Of a stretch of 64,000 nucleotides of DNA, positions 34,950-43,872 are shown piece by piece. The stretch is taken from positions 186,001 to 250,000 of the forward strand of contig JAHBSK010000002.1 of the NCBI GenBank assembly GCA_019639175.1, given 5' to 3'. This DNA comes from Acidobacteriota bacterium. Its GTDB lineage: Bacteria; Acidobacteriota; Blastocatellia; Pyrinomonadales; Pyrinomonadaceae. Position 1 is the first letter of the stretch; each line of letters opens with the position of its first letter. Made by a program: the position numbers and the translations under genes. The notes below the pieces were generated by a model. It did not search any database and was not told the DNA's origin. It worked only from the letters and a program-made list of their open reading frames with translations.

Positions 34950-36128
34950 ATGTCCGATGCTGCCATAAATAACCCAAGAGCGGAGATCGACGCCATCGAC
35001 CGCGAGATACTCAGGCTGCTTAATCGCCGGGCCGAGATAGCCCTGCGCGTCGGGGCGGCAAAAGCGGAAGCCGAGGCATCCTTATGCGATCCCGTCCGCG
35101 AGAACGAAGTGATAAAGAACATCGTTGCGGAAAATCCGGGGCCGTTCGATGACCGAGGCGTTGCCAATATCTTTCACCGGATAATCGACGAATCGCTCTA
35201 TTTGCAGCAGAACACGTATCGCAGTCCCGGTTCGCAGCCTGCGGTCTCTGCTGGCGAAGAGATCACCGTCGGCAGCCAGCGTGTTCGTGTGGCATTTTTG
35301 GGTGAACACGGAACATTCAGCGAAACTGCCGCCATCGGAATACTTGGCGCTGACGCGGAGTATGTTTCTTTTCCGACCTTTGAAGAACTTTTCCGGGCCG
35401 TTGCTCAGGGAAAGGCTGACTGCATAATCTCGCCGCTTGAAAACAGCCTCGTCGGGTCGATCCAACGCTGCTATGACCTGCTTTTGGAAAGCGATCTGAG
35501 CATTATCGGAGAAATAATTTTGCCGGTGTCGCATTTTCTGATCGGCTGCGAATCGGCAAGTATCGAAACGATCCGCACAGTGGAATCACATGTTGCCGCA
35601 TTGGGACAATGCGAAAGATTCTTTGCGGCACACCCGCATATACAGAGAGTTGCGGCAGACGACACCGCCGGAAGCGTAAGACGCGCGGTCGAGAGCGGCG
35701 ATCCGACATTGGCGGCAATCGGCGGGCGGCGAACGGCGTCAATTTACGGCGGCAAGATAATACGTGAACACATCGAAGATCACCGCGAGAACTATACAAG
35801 GTTTGCCCTGCTCGCCGCCGAGCCGGACGAGGCGAACAATGGCGGTAAGATCTCGCTGGTCATTCGGCTAAAGAGCGAGCCGGGTTCGCTGCACAACGCT
35901 CTCAGGCCGTTTGTCCGACGCGGCATAGACCTCGTTAAGATAGAGAGCCGACCGATAAAGGGCGAGCCGTCAAAATTCAATTTTTATGTCGATCTTCAGG
36001 CCCCGATGAACGACCGCGATCTTCACGGAGCGCTGGATGAGATAAGGGAGCATGCCGAAACGGTTCGATATCTTGGCAGATATCCGGCAGTGAGGCTGAC
36101 CGATGAACAGATCGAAAAAATAAACTGA
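34950..36128 (+). CDS. pheA: chorismate mutase-prephenate dehydratase (P-protein)
   Basis: This 392-aa bifunctional enzyme turns chorismate to phenylpyruvate. The AroQ mutase domain is residues about 5-85 (AEIDAIDREILRLLNRRAEI). The dehydratase is about 110-290 (VAFLGEHGTFSETAA, ENSLVGSIQRCYDLL, and ENYTRFALLA with the catalytic Thr). The ACT domain is about 300-385 (SLVIRLKSEPGSLHNAL and IESRPIKGEPSKFNFYVDL), so feedback control by Phe is expected. All three domains look complete. It is 24 bp ahead of aroF; the pair covers the first and the Phe-specific steps. Confidence 0.95.
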   Translation: MSDAAINNPRAEIDAIDREILRLLNRRAEIALRVGAAKAEAEASLCDPVRENEVIKNIVAENPGPFDDRGVANIFHRIIDESLYLQQNTYRSPGSQPAVSAGEEITVGSQRVRVAFLGEHGTFSETAAIGILGADAEYVSFPTFEELFRAVAQGKADCIISPLENSLVGSIQRCYDLLLESDLSIIGEIILPVSHFLIGCESASIETIRTVESHVAALGQCERFFAAHPHIQRVAADDTAGSVRRAVESGDPTLAAIGGRRTASIYGGKIIREHIEDHRENYTRFALLAAEPDEANNGGKISLVIRLKSEPGSLHNALRPFVRRGIDLVKIESRPIKGEPSKFNFYVDLQAPMNDRDLHGALDEIREHAETVRYLGRYPAVRLTDEQIEKIN

Positions 36129-36152
36129 AGCAATTTTGTTTTTAGCACCAAA

Positions 36153-37259
36153 ATGATCATAATCCTAAAACCGGAAGTAACCGTAGAGTCGCGCGAATTT
36201 CAGCGCATAGCTGCACATTTGGCGAATTTTCGCGAGGTAGAGGCGCGTGTTCATCACGTGCAGGGAACCGGACAAAAGCTGACCGAGATATATCTTATCG
36301 GCAACACGGCGCAGCTTTCGCTGGAAGAGATACGCTCGTTTCCCGGAATAGATTATGCCGTTCGCGTTTCTGAGGCGTATCGGGTGCTTGGACGGCACAA
36401 GGAGGACTCGCGTCCGTGCGGGTTTACCTATCAAGATGTTGAATTCGGCCAGAATAATCTGAATATCTTTGCCGGGCTTTGCGCGGTGGATTCGCCGGGA
36501 AGTGTCGAGGCGATGATGAAGATGCTGCAGGAACACGGGCAGGTATGCACCCGCATGGGCGCCTACAAACCGCGAACGAGCGCGTATTCGTTTCAGGGAC
36601 ACGGCAAGCATTGTCTTCAGTACGTGTTTGAGCTTGCCGGAAAATACGGCATCAGGGTCATAGCCATGGAGGTGACGCACGAATCGCACGTAGATGAGAT
36701 AAATCAGGCGCTTGACCGGACAGGCCGTCCGACGGGCGTGATGCTCCAGATAGGAACGCGGAACACGCAGAATTTTGAGCTGCTAAAAAGCGTCGGGCGC
36801 CAGCAGGAATTTCCCGTTCTGCTAAAACGCGGTTTCGGCATCACGCTGGACGAATCGCTCCACGCGGCGGAATATCTGGCGAGCGAAGGCAATCAAAAGG
36901 TCGTCTTTGGCCTGCGGGGAATGAAGACGAACATCGGCGATCCGCACCGCAACATGGTCGATTTCGCACACGTTCCCGTGGTCAAACGGTTGACGCGAAT
37001 GCCGGTCTGCATCGATCCGTCACATTCCGTCGGCAGCCGCCATCGCAGTTCGGATAATATTCTGGACGTGATGCACGTAACGGCGCAAGGCGTCATTGCC
37101 GGAGCGAATATGATATTGGTCGATTTTCACCCTGATCCAAGCGTTGCTTTGGTCGATGGCCCGCAGGCGCTCCGGCTTGAAGAACTTCCTGTTTTTCTCG
37201 AAGATGTGAGGATATGCCGCGAGGCGTATGAAAAACGCCTCGCAAACTATCAGGTGTAA
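36153..37259 (+). CDS. aroF: DAHP synthase, type I-beta, with altered motif
   Basis: This 368-aa enzyme condenses PEP and erythrose-4-phosphate in the first shikimate step. An N-terminal ferredoxin-like regulatory domain (residues about 1-90) precedes the barrel (KPRTSAYSFQG, LQIGTRNTQNFELL, PVLLKRGF, PVCIDPSHSVGSR, HPDPSVALVDGPQ). The usual GPCAVES reads GLCAVDS here, and RGGAYKPRTSPYSFQG is varied to RMGAYKPRTSAYSFQG. The metal-binding Cys is kept. It is probably active, perhaps with changed kinetics. It shares an operon with pheA. Confidence 0.92.
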   Translation: MIIILKPEVTVESREFQRIAAHLANFREVEARVHHVQGTGQKLTEIYLIGNTAQLSLEEIRSFPGIDYAVRVSEAYRVLGRHKEDSRPCGFTYQDVEFGQNNLNIFAGLCAVDSPGSVEAMMKMLQEHGQVCTRMGAYKPRTSAYSFQGHGKHCLQYVFELAGKYGIRVIAMEVTHESHVDEINQALDRTGRPTGVMLQIGTRNTQNFELLKSVGRQQEFPVLLKRGFGITLDESLHAAEYLASEGNQKVVFGLRGMKTNIGDPHRNMVDFAHVPVVKRLTRMPVCIDPSHSVGSRHRSSDNILDVMHVTAQGVIAGANMILVDFHPDPSVALVDGPQALRLEELPVFLEDVRICREAYEKRLANYQV

Positions 37260-37267
37260 ATGCCGGG

Positions 37268-38323
37268 TTAATTTTCAGGCTCAGGTTCCGCAGTCTCTAT
37301 CTTTAAAGGGCCTTCGCGAAGGCCTTTTATCCATAGCCGCAAATTTTCTTCATCAGATGACCACACCAGCAGAACGGCCAAGGCACCGTAGATCGGCAGA
37401 TGCCCGACCAATTCTGTCCAGTTGAAAATGGTCAGGGTCATATTTATCGGTATCCATGCGATCAATATGATCTCGCGCGGAAAGATGCCGAGGAGTATCC
37501 ACAGGCCGACAAGGAGTTCCACTGAACCGGCACAGAGAATGAAGAGTTCGTTCGACATCGGGATGCCGAAAAACGATGTGAAATTGAGCGGATGATCGAC
37601 CAGAAAGCTTTCGGCGAGAGGTATATTCGCAAGTTTTTCGGTAAATGCCACCACGATCAGGCTCAGCCCGACGCCGATTCGCAGAAAGGGAACCGCCAGT
37701 TTCATCAGATCGGCTGACGGTTCGAGCTTTGGTATTATAAGGCGGTCAATGCTGACCGGGCCGCGTCCGGCACAATAAAAGAACGCGGCAAATCCGAGAT
37801 AGAAGATGTTGTCCAGCATGGCCTCGAGGCCGACGATGAAGATGCCCAGAAACCATATTATCGCAAGGGCGACAGCCGAAAGCCTGGTCAAAGCGCCGTA
37901 AAAGAACGACAATGCGATACCTGTCAGAGCAAGCCCGACAAAATATATCCAGATACCGGTAAGCCTGTTATTCGGCGAGAAAAGCTCGCCCTGAACCGAG
38001 CCGACAAATAGCGGAACGGCCAGATGCAGCCCCAATATCAACGGCACAAGGCCATAGAAAGCCGCCCGCCTTTCCTCTGTCGCACCGAGTTCCTTTGGCC
38101 CCGGAACAAAACTGACTTTGCGCTTATTCCAAAAGAACCACGCAAGAGCCGTCACCGCAAGTATTGCGGCGGTGAATGCAAGCGGCATCGGCCGAAAGAA
38201 CAGATCCCATCTCAGGTGAAAACCATCGGTCGATGTGAACCATTTTTCATGGGCAAAGACCGCTGAATTCAATACCAGAAGCAACGTGAAAACAGACGAT
38301 ATTCGTGTGACGGAGAGGCTCAT
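37268..38323 (-). CDS. DoxX-like polytopic membrane protein
   Basis: This 351-aa protein is read from ATG 38323, with an upstream in-frame ATG at 38329 possible. It has an N-terminal signal-like segment (ends VFAHEKWF) and about eight membrane helices. The second half (GVGLSLIVVAFTEKLANIPLAES, FFGIPMSNELFILCAGSVELLVGLWILLG) resembles DoxX/TQO-small-subunit helices. DoxX relatives take part in quinone-linked oxidation, but the family is broad and mostly uncharacterised. The N-terminal half has no clear match. It converges on aroF with only eight bp between stops. Confidence 0.7.
   Translation of the reverse strand: MSLSVTRISSVFTLLLVLNSAVFAHEKWFTSTDGFHLRWDLFFRPMPLAFTAAILAVTALAWFFWNKRKVSFVPGPKELGATEERRAAFYGLVPLILGLHLAVPLFVGSVQGELFSPNNRLTGIWIYFVGLALTGIALSFFYGALTRLSAVALAIIWFLGIFIVGLEAMLDNIFYLGFAAFFYCAGRGPVSIDRLIIPKLEPSADLMKLAVPFLRIGVGLSLIVVAFTEKLANIPLAESFLVDHPLNFTSFFGIPMSNELFILCAGSVELLVGLWILLGIFPREIILIAWIPINMTLTIFNWTELVGHLPIYGALAVLLVWSSDEENLRLWIKGLREGPLKIETAEPEPEN
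37305..37330 (+). terminator. hairpin terminating aroF inside the converging gene
   Basis: AAAGGGCCTTCG pairs with CGAAGGCCTTTT (one mismatch) and is followed by a short T-run. It lies about 45 bp past the aroF stop, within the DoxX-like gene's last codons (KGLREGPLK on the other strand), so one sequence serves as both coding and terminator. Confidence 0.65.
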
Positions 38324-38389
38324 AATCACGCATTATAAGCCCTCTTTATCCTATTGTCATTGCTGTAGGTTTAGAACGGCGAAATTGAT

Positions 38390-40780
38390 CTATTTAATTT
38401 CAAAATTCCTTATTTCTGCGGCGAGTTCACGCTCCAGCCTGTTCTTTTCTGCCTGAACAGCTTTCGTCTCTTTTTCGATCTCTTCCAGCCGCGATTCCTG
38501 CTCATTTGCCTTTGCGATATAGCGTGCGATCAGTTGTTTTGCCTCTGCGGTCTTTGCCAGGGCCTCAATGTTCTCACGCAGTCTTTCCTGATCATCAGAG
38601 ATACCTTCCGTTTCGTTTTCGAACGAATGAAGTTTTGCATTTATCTGATCGATCTGTGAACGAAGCTCGATCAGTTTTTCAAGACGAGTGCGGACGCTGC
38701 TGTCTATGTTGTTTCGCGACAAAAACAGCGATAGCTGGTCACGGGAAAATGATGTCAGTTGGTAACTGTCTTTCAATGGCTGTTTTTCGGTGACTTTAAG
38801 CTCGGTTTCTTCGAAAGGTGCAAGTTCCACGCGAAACCTGTAAAACCTTTGAGTTGTGATATCAGGTTTCGGCGTATCATCCAAAAGTTCCCATCCGGCG
38901 CGGATCGGATGCTCTATGTACAGCACCTTTTGTTTATCGCTTTGATTTGATATGACGTATCGCTTTTCCTCTGTCCGAAAGTAATGTGCTTCAAATACGC
39001 CATTGACCACCTTGACCATTTGCGCGGGCTGCCTGTCCTGGCTTTGTCTTTCAAACACGTGTGTGCCAAGGTCGAGGGCAAAAGATATAAGTCTCTGCTC
39101 TTTCGGCTTCAGGCGTTCCATAAGAGCTTCGCCGGCGTAAGCGTTGCCGTCCAAAACCGTCAGGCTTCCTGATTCAAGCGTAAGATCAGTGTGATTTTTC
39201 AACAGCACCCCGCTCATAGGCCGTTCAGGCCGGATCGATCGATTGTAGATCGCTACTCTCTCACCGTCCATTTTTGTTTGAATTATCGGTATCAGGGCCG
39301 AGCGGTCTCTTGATACCGATACAGGATGGTCAATGCGATATTCAAAAAGGTCGCCTATCTGTCCACCTGTCGCGGCCGCCCGTATGCCCGACGTTTCTGA
39401 GACCAAAGCCTCGCTGACCGAGGTTTCAACAGTTGCCGGGCCGATGTAGTTGCTTGCAGCACCCGGCTGCATGGCGACCAGGCCAAGGGCATTCCTTCCC
39501 TGAATAGGCAGGTCGGCGATAGCCTGAGCGCTTACCGTGACGGTTTCGCTCACGCTTCCGACCTCAAGCTCAACACGTAAACTGGAGCCGGAGCGAACGC
39601 CCCTTACGATCATATCCTTAAAACCGGGTGATGATACGTTCAGGGAATAGGTTCCCGTTCCGACGCTGCTCCGAAAAAAATTGCCGGAACCGTCAGATGA
39701 AAATGTTGAGCGCTGTCCGGTCGAATCGTTGATCAGCGTCAACGTCGCGCCCGGAATTACCGCGCCATTCGCATCGGTCACAATTCCCGATATTGCATTT
39801 GAGGTCGTTATGCCTGATTCATGAAGCTGCGGACGGAGCTGAAGGTCCGCCGGGGCAGGGACAACGGGCCGATAACGATAAAAAGGCTGTTGAAGATTTT
39901 GAATGAATGAGACAGGAGACCCAGATACGAGCGAAAGTTGCACATTATTCCAATCTTCTTCGCTTACATTGTCAACAATTGCCCAGCCCTGAAAGAACGG
40001 CTTGCCTTCGGTGTCAAGAACAACACGATAGGTCGTTTTCCAAATAGGGGCAGCTATCGTATAGCTGACGACCATCTCTCTCTGTCCGCTTCCTTCGCTG
40101 GTAACGGTAATTGTTTTTGCATCGCGGCGACGCGTTGACGCCGCGGCGCTTGCAAATTCAAGCAGGTCCCGTTTAGCTTCATCGTCCAGCAGCCTGACGC
40201 CGCGAACGTCACTGAGGTCGATATGAGAGATATCACCATTTTCGCTGACCAATACAAGAACGCTTGATGTAAAGTTCTCTTTTTCAGTCCTTATCTGTTT
40301 TCGTTCCAATGTGAGGATGGAACCGGTGTGATTTCCTCTTGTTGAAGACACCGCGACGTTTGCTCCCTGTAACTGGCTCAAAACGGATGCGATGCCTCCT
40401 CCGTCCGCAGTTGATGCGTTAACGGAGAAAGGTATTTCGGACATCCGTGCCGAAGCGGGTTGTGACGAGTTATATGAGACCGCGCCGATCCTGCCCTGGC
40501 CGAGGTCGAGGACGACCATTGATTTCAGGACGTCATCAACCTGTGATTGCTTGAACGACAGGTCGATCTCGGCATTGCCGGAGACCGTTCCGCGACGCTC
40601 GATGTAAGCAACGCCGTTTGAATACAAGATGACGCGCCTGATCGGCAGCGATGCCGTTTTGGCCGCAACCGGTGTTCGGGCCACTCCGTTAGCGGGCGTA
40701 ACCCGTGTGTTCCCATACGTTTGCGAATAACCGAGATCTGCGCACACCAATACCGCGAGGAGAAGAAGTCCTTTTCTCAT
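38390..40780 (-). CDS. DUF4139 protein with an inserted carboxypeptidase-regulatory/TonB-plug-like segment
   Basis: This 796-aa secreted protein has a signal peptide at residues 1-19. A DUF4140/DUF4139-type region (about 45-300: RRVILYSNGVAYIERRG, SYTIAAPIWKTTYRVVLD) is broken near 325 by a foreign block. That block has a regulatory-like sandwich (ISGIVTDANGAVIPGATLTL, about 328-405) and a piece reading SETVTVSAQAIADLPIQGRN and ALGLVAMQPGA (to about 445), just as in the N-termini of acidobacterial Oar-like TonB receptors. DUF4139 resumes near 475 and ends in a coiled coil (about 700-790). It lies after sucC and its terminator. Confidence 0.85.
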   Translation of the reverse strand: MRKGLLLLAVLVCADLGYSQTYGNTRVTPANGVARTPVAAKTASLPIRRVILYSNGVAYIERRGTVSGNAEIDLSFKQSQVDDVLKSMVVLDLGQGRIGAVSYNSSQPASARMSEIPFSVNASTADGGGIASVLSQLQGANVAVSSTRGNHTGSILTLERKQIRTEKENFTSSVLVLVSENGDISHIDLSDVRGVRLLDDEAKRDLLEFASAAASTRRRDAKTITVTSEGSGQREMVVSYTIAAPIWKTTYRVVLDTEGKPFFQGWAIVDNVSEEDWNNVQLSLVSGSPVSFIQNLQQPFYRYRPVVPAPADLQLRPQLHESGITTSNAISGIVTDANGAVIPGATLTLINDSTGQRSTFSSDGSGNFFRSSVGTGTYSLNVSSPGFKDMIVRGVRSGSSLRVELEVGSVSETVTVSAQAIADLPIQGRNALGLVAMQPGAASNYIGPATVETSVSEALVSETSGIRAAATGGQIGDLFEYRIDHPVSVSRDRSALIPIIQTKMDGERVAIYNRSIRPERPMSGVLLKNHTDLTLESGSLTVLDGNAYAGEALMERLKPKEQRLISFALDLGTHVFERQSQDRQPAQMVKVVNGVFEAHYFRTEEKRYVISNQSDKQKVLYIEHPIRAGWELLDDTPKPDITTQRFYRFRVELAPFEETELKVTEKQPLKDSYQLTSFSRDQLSLFLSRNNIDSSVRTRLEKLIELRSQIDQINAKLHSFENETEGISDDQERLRENIEALAKTAEAKQLIARYIAKANEQESRLEEIEKETKAVQAEKNRLERELAAEIRNFEIK

Positions 40781-40865
40781 TTTCTTATGTCCTCATTGTT
40801 TGAAGTTTGTCAGTGACTAGCCTAAAAGATGAGGTGAGGCAGGGAAATGGTTGCTTTGCTGTGAT

Positions 40866-40925
40866 AAAAGATAAAAGAGCCTGCTTGATCTGTATAACGC
40901 GATCGTTCAGGTTCTTTTATCTTTT
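40866..40925. terminator. long-stem terminator downstream of sucC
   Basis: AAAAGATAAAAGAGCCTG and its near-perfect inverted copy CAGGTTCTTTTATCTTTT (17 of 18) around a 24-nt loop. On the - strand it follows sucC by 13 bp and ends in TTTTATCTTTTATC. The AT-rich ends make it fit both directions. Confidence 0.75.
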
Positions 40926-40937
40926 GTCTGTTTTGAA

Positions 40938-42098
40938 CTATGCAGCGGCTGCGACGACCTTTTGGGCGGCGTCGGTCATGCCTTCGGCGGTGATGATGCC
41001 GATGCCGGATTCGGCGAGGACACGGCGGCCTTCTTCGACGTTGGTTCCTTCGAGCCGTGCGACGATCGGTATCGAAACGCCGAGGTTCTTTGCTGCGGCG
41101 ACAACGCCGTTGGCGACCATGTCCGTGCGGACTATGCCGCCGAAGATGTTGATAAGAACTGCCTTTACATTTTCATCCGAAAGCAGGATGCGAAATGCCT
41201 GTTCGACGCGTTCCTGCGAGGCACCGCCGCCGACATCGAGGAAATTTGCCGGTTCGCCGCCGTGGAGCTTGATGATGTCCATCGTTGCCATCGCAAGTCC
41301 GGCACCGTTGACCATACAGCCGATGTTGCCGTCGAGCTTGATGTAATTGAGGTCGTATTTTGACGCTTCTATTTCAAGCGGCTCTTCTTCATTGAGGTCG
41401 CGAAGCTCGGCATAGTCTTTATGACGGAACATCGCGTTGTCGTCGAAATTTACCTTGGCGTCGAGAGCGATAAGCCTGTCGTCCTTGGTCAGCAGGAACG
41501 GGTTTATCTCAAACAGCGATGCGTCAGAGCTTTGATAAGCTTTGTACAAAGCAAGCATGAATTTTGCCGCCTGATTGACGAGATGCGGGGGAATGCCGAT
41601 GCCAAAAGCGAGCTTTCGTGCCTGAAATGCCTGAAAACCGACCGACGGGTCGATGGTCTCTTTTACGATCAGGTCTGGTGTTTCCTCTGCAACCTTTTCG
41701 ATGTCCATTCCGCCTTCGGAAGACGCCATGAAAACGTCACGGCCCGTCACGCGGTCAAGCGTGATGCCGAGATAAAATTCCTTGTCAATCGGCAGGCCTT
41801 CCTCGATAAGCAGCGTTTTTACCTCGCGGCCCTCAGGGCCGGTTTGATGCGTGACAAGCTGCATCCCGAGCATCTCTGAGGCGATCTGTTTTGCTTCTTC
41901 GGGCGACTTTGCCAGCTTTACGCCGCCGCCTTTTCCGCGTCCTCCGGCGTGTATCTGCGCCTTGACCACGACAACATCCGTGCCGAGTTCTTTCGCGGCC
42001 GATTCTGCTTCCTCAGGCGTTTTTGCGACAATGCCGCGCGGCACGGTCACACCAAATTCTTTCAAAAGGGCCTTGCCCTGATATTCATGGATCTTCAT
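40938..42098 (-). CDS. sucC: succinyl-CoA synthetase beta subunit
   Basis: This 386-aa subunit makes succinate and NTP from succinyl-CoA in the TCA cycle. ATP-grasp domain: [56 protein letters not shown]. The CoA/phosphohistidine part has [20 protein letters not shown] and [10 protein letters not shown]. Length is normal. The partner alpha gene sucD is not next to it, which is unusual; it must be elsewhere. Confidence 0.97.
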   Translation of the reverse strand: MKIHEYQGKALLKEFGVTVPRGIVAKTPEEAESAAKELGTDVVVVKAQIHAGGRGKGGGVKLAKSPEEAKQIASEMLGMQLVTHQTGPEGREVKTLLIEEGLPIDKEFYLGITLDRVTGRDVFMASSEGGMDIEKVAEETPDLIVKETIDPSVGFQAFQARKLAFGIGIPPHLVNQAAKFMLALYKAYQSSDASLFEINPFLLTKDDRLIALDAKVNFDDNAMFRHKDYAELRDLNEEEPLEIEASKYDLNYIKLDGNIGCMVNGAGLAMATMDIIKLHGGEPANFLDVGGGASQERVEQAFRILLSDENVKAVLINIFGGIVRTDMVANGVVAAAKNLGVSIPIVARLEGTNVEEGRRVLAESGIGIITAEGMTDAAQKVVAAAA

Positions 42099-42155
42099 AT
42101 TGATTTATGGAAAGTGTTCTTTCCCTAAAGTTTATCGCCGCATCGCCCAAAATGC

Positions 42156-42183
42156 AAAAAACTCCGGGCATTGGCCCGAAGTT
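42156..42183 (-). terminator. terminator after the small lipoprotein gene
   Basis: On the - strand AACTTCGGGC, loop CAAT, GCCCGGAGTT, then a T-run. The 10-bp stem has one mismatch. It lies 24 bp past the gene ending at 42207. Confidence 0.75.
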
Positions 42184-42206
42184 AATTGCGAAAGCAGATA
42201 CATTGT

Positions 42207-42806
42207 TTACTGTATCTTTACGATCAGTTTCAGCAGTTTCCATTCGCCGTTGCGAGAGACATATTCATTTTCCAGCCGGACGGGGAACGGTTTGGTCGAG
42301 AATTTTCCGTCAACGACGAGAATGCTGAGGCCGTTTTCGGTGCGGATCCGAGGATCGCTCGTCATTTCCAGTTTCATATCTCTGGTCCTTTTCAGTATCG
42401 GCACAACGCGGCTCTTTTGGTCTGTGAAGACCTTGAATGCGTTCTTCATAGACTCTTCGGTATAGCTGGCCTGAAAATCGGGCGATGACTTTTCGTAGAT
42501 CTCCGAAAAGTCCTTTGTGTCGATGGCTTGGGTAAAGTCTTCCATCGTTTCCTGTATCAGGGAGCTGATAGCTGCCTCGGAAGGCATACTGCCGTCAGAC
42601 TTCTCAGTGTCCCGGTAAGTGTTCGTATCAGTGTCGTCGCTCGTTCTTGACGTATTGGACGGGCGGTCGCCACTGCCGCCGGAGTTTCCAAAGTCCATGT
42701 TTTTGCAGTTGCAGCCAAGAACGATAAGCATCAATATGCTCAAAGCTATAAGCCCGTTGGCCTTTCCGCTGCTTCCGATCAAGACATTCTCTAAAAGCTT
42801 TTTCAT
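42207..42806 (-). CDS. lipoprotein with NTF2-like C-terminal part
   Basis: This 199-aa protein has a hydrophobic helix at about residues 17-32 ending in IVLGCNCKN, a lipobox, so it is an acylated periplasmic or outer-membrane lipoprotein. The next 45 residues are a Ser/Asp/Thr-rich linker (residues about 35-80). The C-terminal 120 residues (LIQETMEDFTQAIDTKDFSEIY, FKVFTDQKSRVVPI, EYVSRNGEWKLLKLIVKI) resemble the NTF2-like fold. No activity is known. It is 24 bp downstream of a second lipoprotein on the same strand, so the two likely share a transcript. Confidence 0.65.
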   Translation of the reverse strand: MKKLLENVLIGSSGKANGLIALSILMLIVLGCNCKNMDFGNSGGSGDRPSNTSRTSDDTDTNTYRDTEKSDGSMPSEAAISSLIQETMEDFTQAIDTKDFSEIYEKSSPDFQASYTEESMKNAFKVFTDQKSRVVPILKRTRDMKLEMTSDPRIRTENGLSILVVDGKFSTKPFPVRLENEYVSRNGEWKLLKLIVKIQ

Positions 42807-42830
42807 ATATTCTCCTGAGGTAGGTTGTGG

Positions 42831-43709
42831 TCAGTTCTTTCTCCACGGTTCCAGCAGCCGCATCCAACTGTCAACGTTCTTTCTGTATTCATACTGACAA
42901 CGGTCGGCCCTCTCTCTTGGCAAATAGTTTTCCTTCACCAGATCTGAATGCTTTGCAGGATCGGAACCATATATCATGCAAAGCGAATTATAAAAGCGTT
43001 GTTCCTGCAGGAGATGTTCGTCGGCCAGGTGCTTTTTGGCCGGTTTCGCCTGCTTGGATTCTATCGCAAAAGCATCGGCCGCCGCCAACACGGCCTGAAC
43101 GCCATCTTCGCCTAATTCGCGTAAATTCACAAATGCCGAAAGGCGGTCTGCGGCATCTTCCTCGTTCCCGGTTATCGGCACGTTGTATGCGTCGATCAGC
43201 GCATGGCCGACCTCGTGCAGGAATACGAAGCGTATGGCGTGGAACATTTTCTCATTGGCCTGTTCTTCGGGCATTCCCGACAGCCGAAAGGTCTGGTGGA
43301 ACCTGTCCATCAGTTCATAGCATATCGTCACGGAACGGTCCTTTGGGTCGTAGAAGGCATTTTGCTCACCGCATTCTTTTGTTCGGAGCGGAATGTCATG
43401 AGGCAGGCTCAGCGACCGGTTAAGTTGGTCGGCCGCTTTTTCAAGCAGCTTTTCCGCCCTGACGCGGTCGTCTATTTCACGAAAACGCGACGTTCCGGCG
43501 GTGCTTTTCTCAACTAAAAAATCCCCGTTGTCTGCTCTTTTCTCTCCGCTTCCGGGAAGTGACGGCAAAGGGGTCGGTGTCGCGACGGCGATATTTTTCG
43601 GCTCGGCGGCCGGAGCTTTTACGGTTTCGCGGTCAGATCGGCAAAAACAGGCTGTTACAAGGAACAGCGCCGTTATGGCGATCATCATATTGACAATGTT
43701 TTGCCGCAT
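42831..43709 (-). CDS. DUF4344-type putative metallopeptidase, lipoprotein
   Basis: This 292-aa protein is read from ATG 43709, giving a signal peptide with a lipobox (LFLVTACFC). The upstream frame up to 43829 lacks a signal and was left out. The domain has RTKECGEQNAFYDPKDRSVTICYEL, then FVFLHEVGHALIDAYNVPITG and EEDAADRLSAF: HEVGH is a zinc-binding HExxH site, and the downstream Glu in NEEDAAD is a plausible third ligand. The pattern matches DUF4344. The substrate is unknown. It shares a direction and a short 24-bp gap with the lipoprotein that follows. Confidence 0.8.
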   Translation of the reverse strand: MRQNIVNMMIAITALFLVTACFCRSDRETVKAPAAEPKNIAVATPTPLPSLPGSGEKRADNGDFLVEKSTAGTSRFREIDDRVRAEKLLEKAADQLNRSLSLPHDIPLRTKECGEQNAFYDPKDRSVTICYELMDRFHQTFRLSGMPEEQANEKMFHAIRFVFLHEVGHALIDAYNVPITGNEEDAADRLSAFVNLRELGEDGVQAVLAAADAFAIESKQAKPAKKHLADEHLLQEQRFYNSLCMIYGSDPAKHSDLVKENYLPRERADRCQYEYRKNVDSWMRLLEPWRKN

Positions 43710-43810
43710 AGACTGTTTACGATCAAATGGTTTATTCCGGGTTGGGTGAGGCCCGGAAAGTGCACGCAGAGACCATAATATAGACGAAAACGCCGTCCGA
43801 ATTTTGCAAG

Positions 43811-43843
43811 AAAAAAGCCGGCGAAACACGCGTCCCGCCAGCT
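43811..43843 (-). terminator. rho-independent terminator after pepA
   Basis: On the - strand AGCTGGCG, loop, CGCCGGCT, then six T. The 8-bp stem has one G-U pair. It lies about 30 bp past the pepA stop. Confidence 0.82.
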
Positions 43844-43872
43844 AGGATTGTAAAAGCTAAAAGGGGCAAAGT

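Noticed and set aside
42831-43829. The long version of the DUF4344 gene starting at 43829
   Set aside because: The first 40 residues lack a signal and precede a good lipoprotein signal that starts at 43709.
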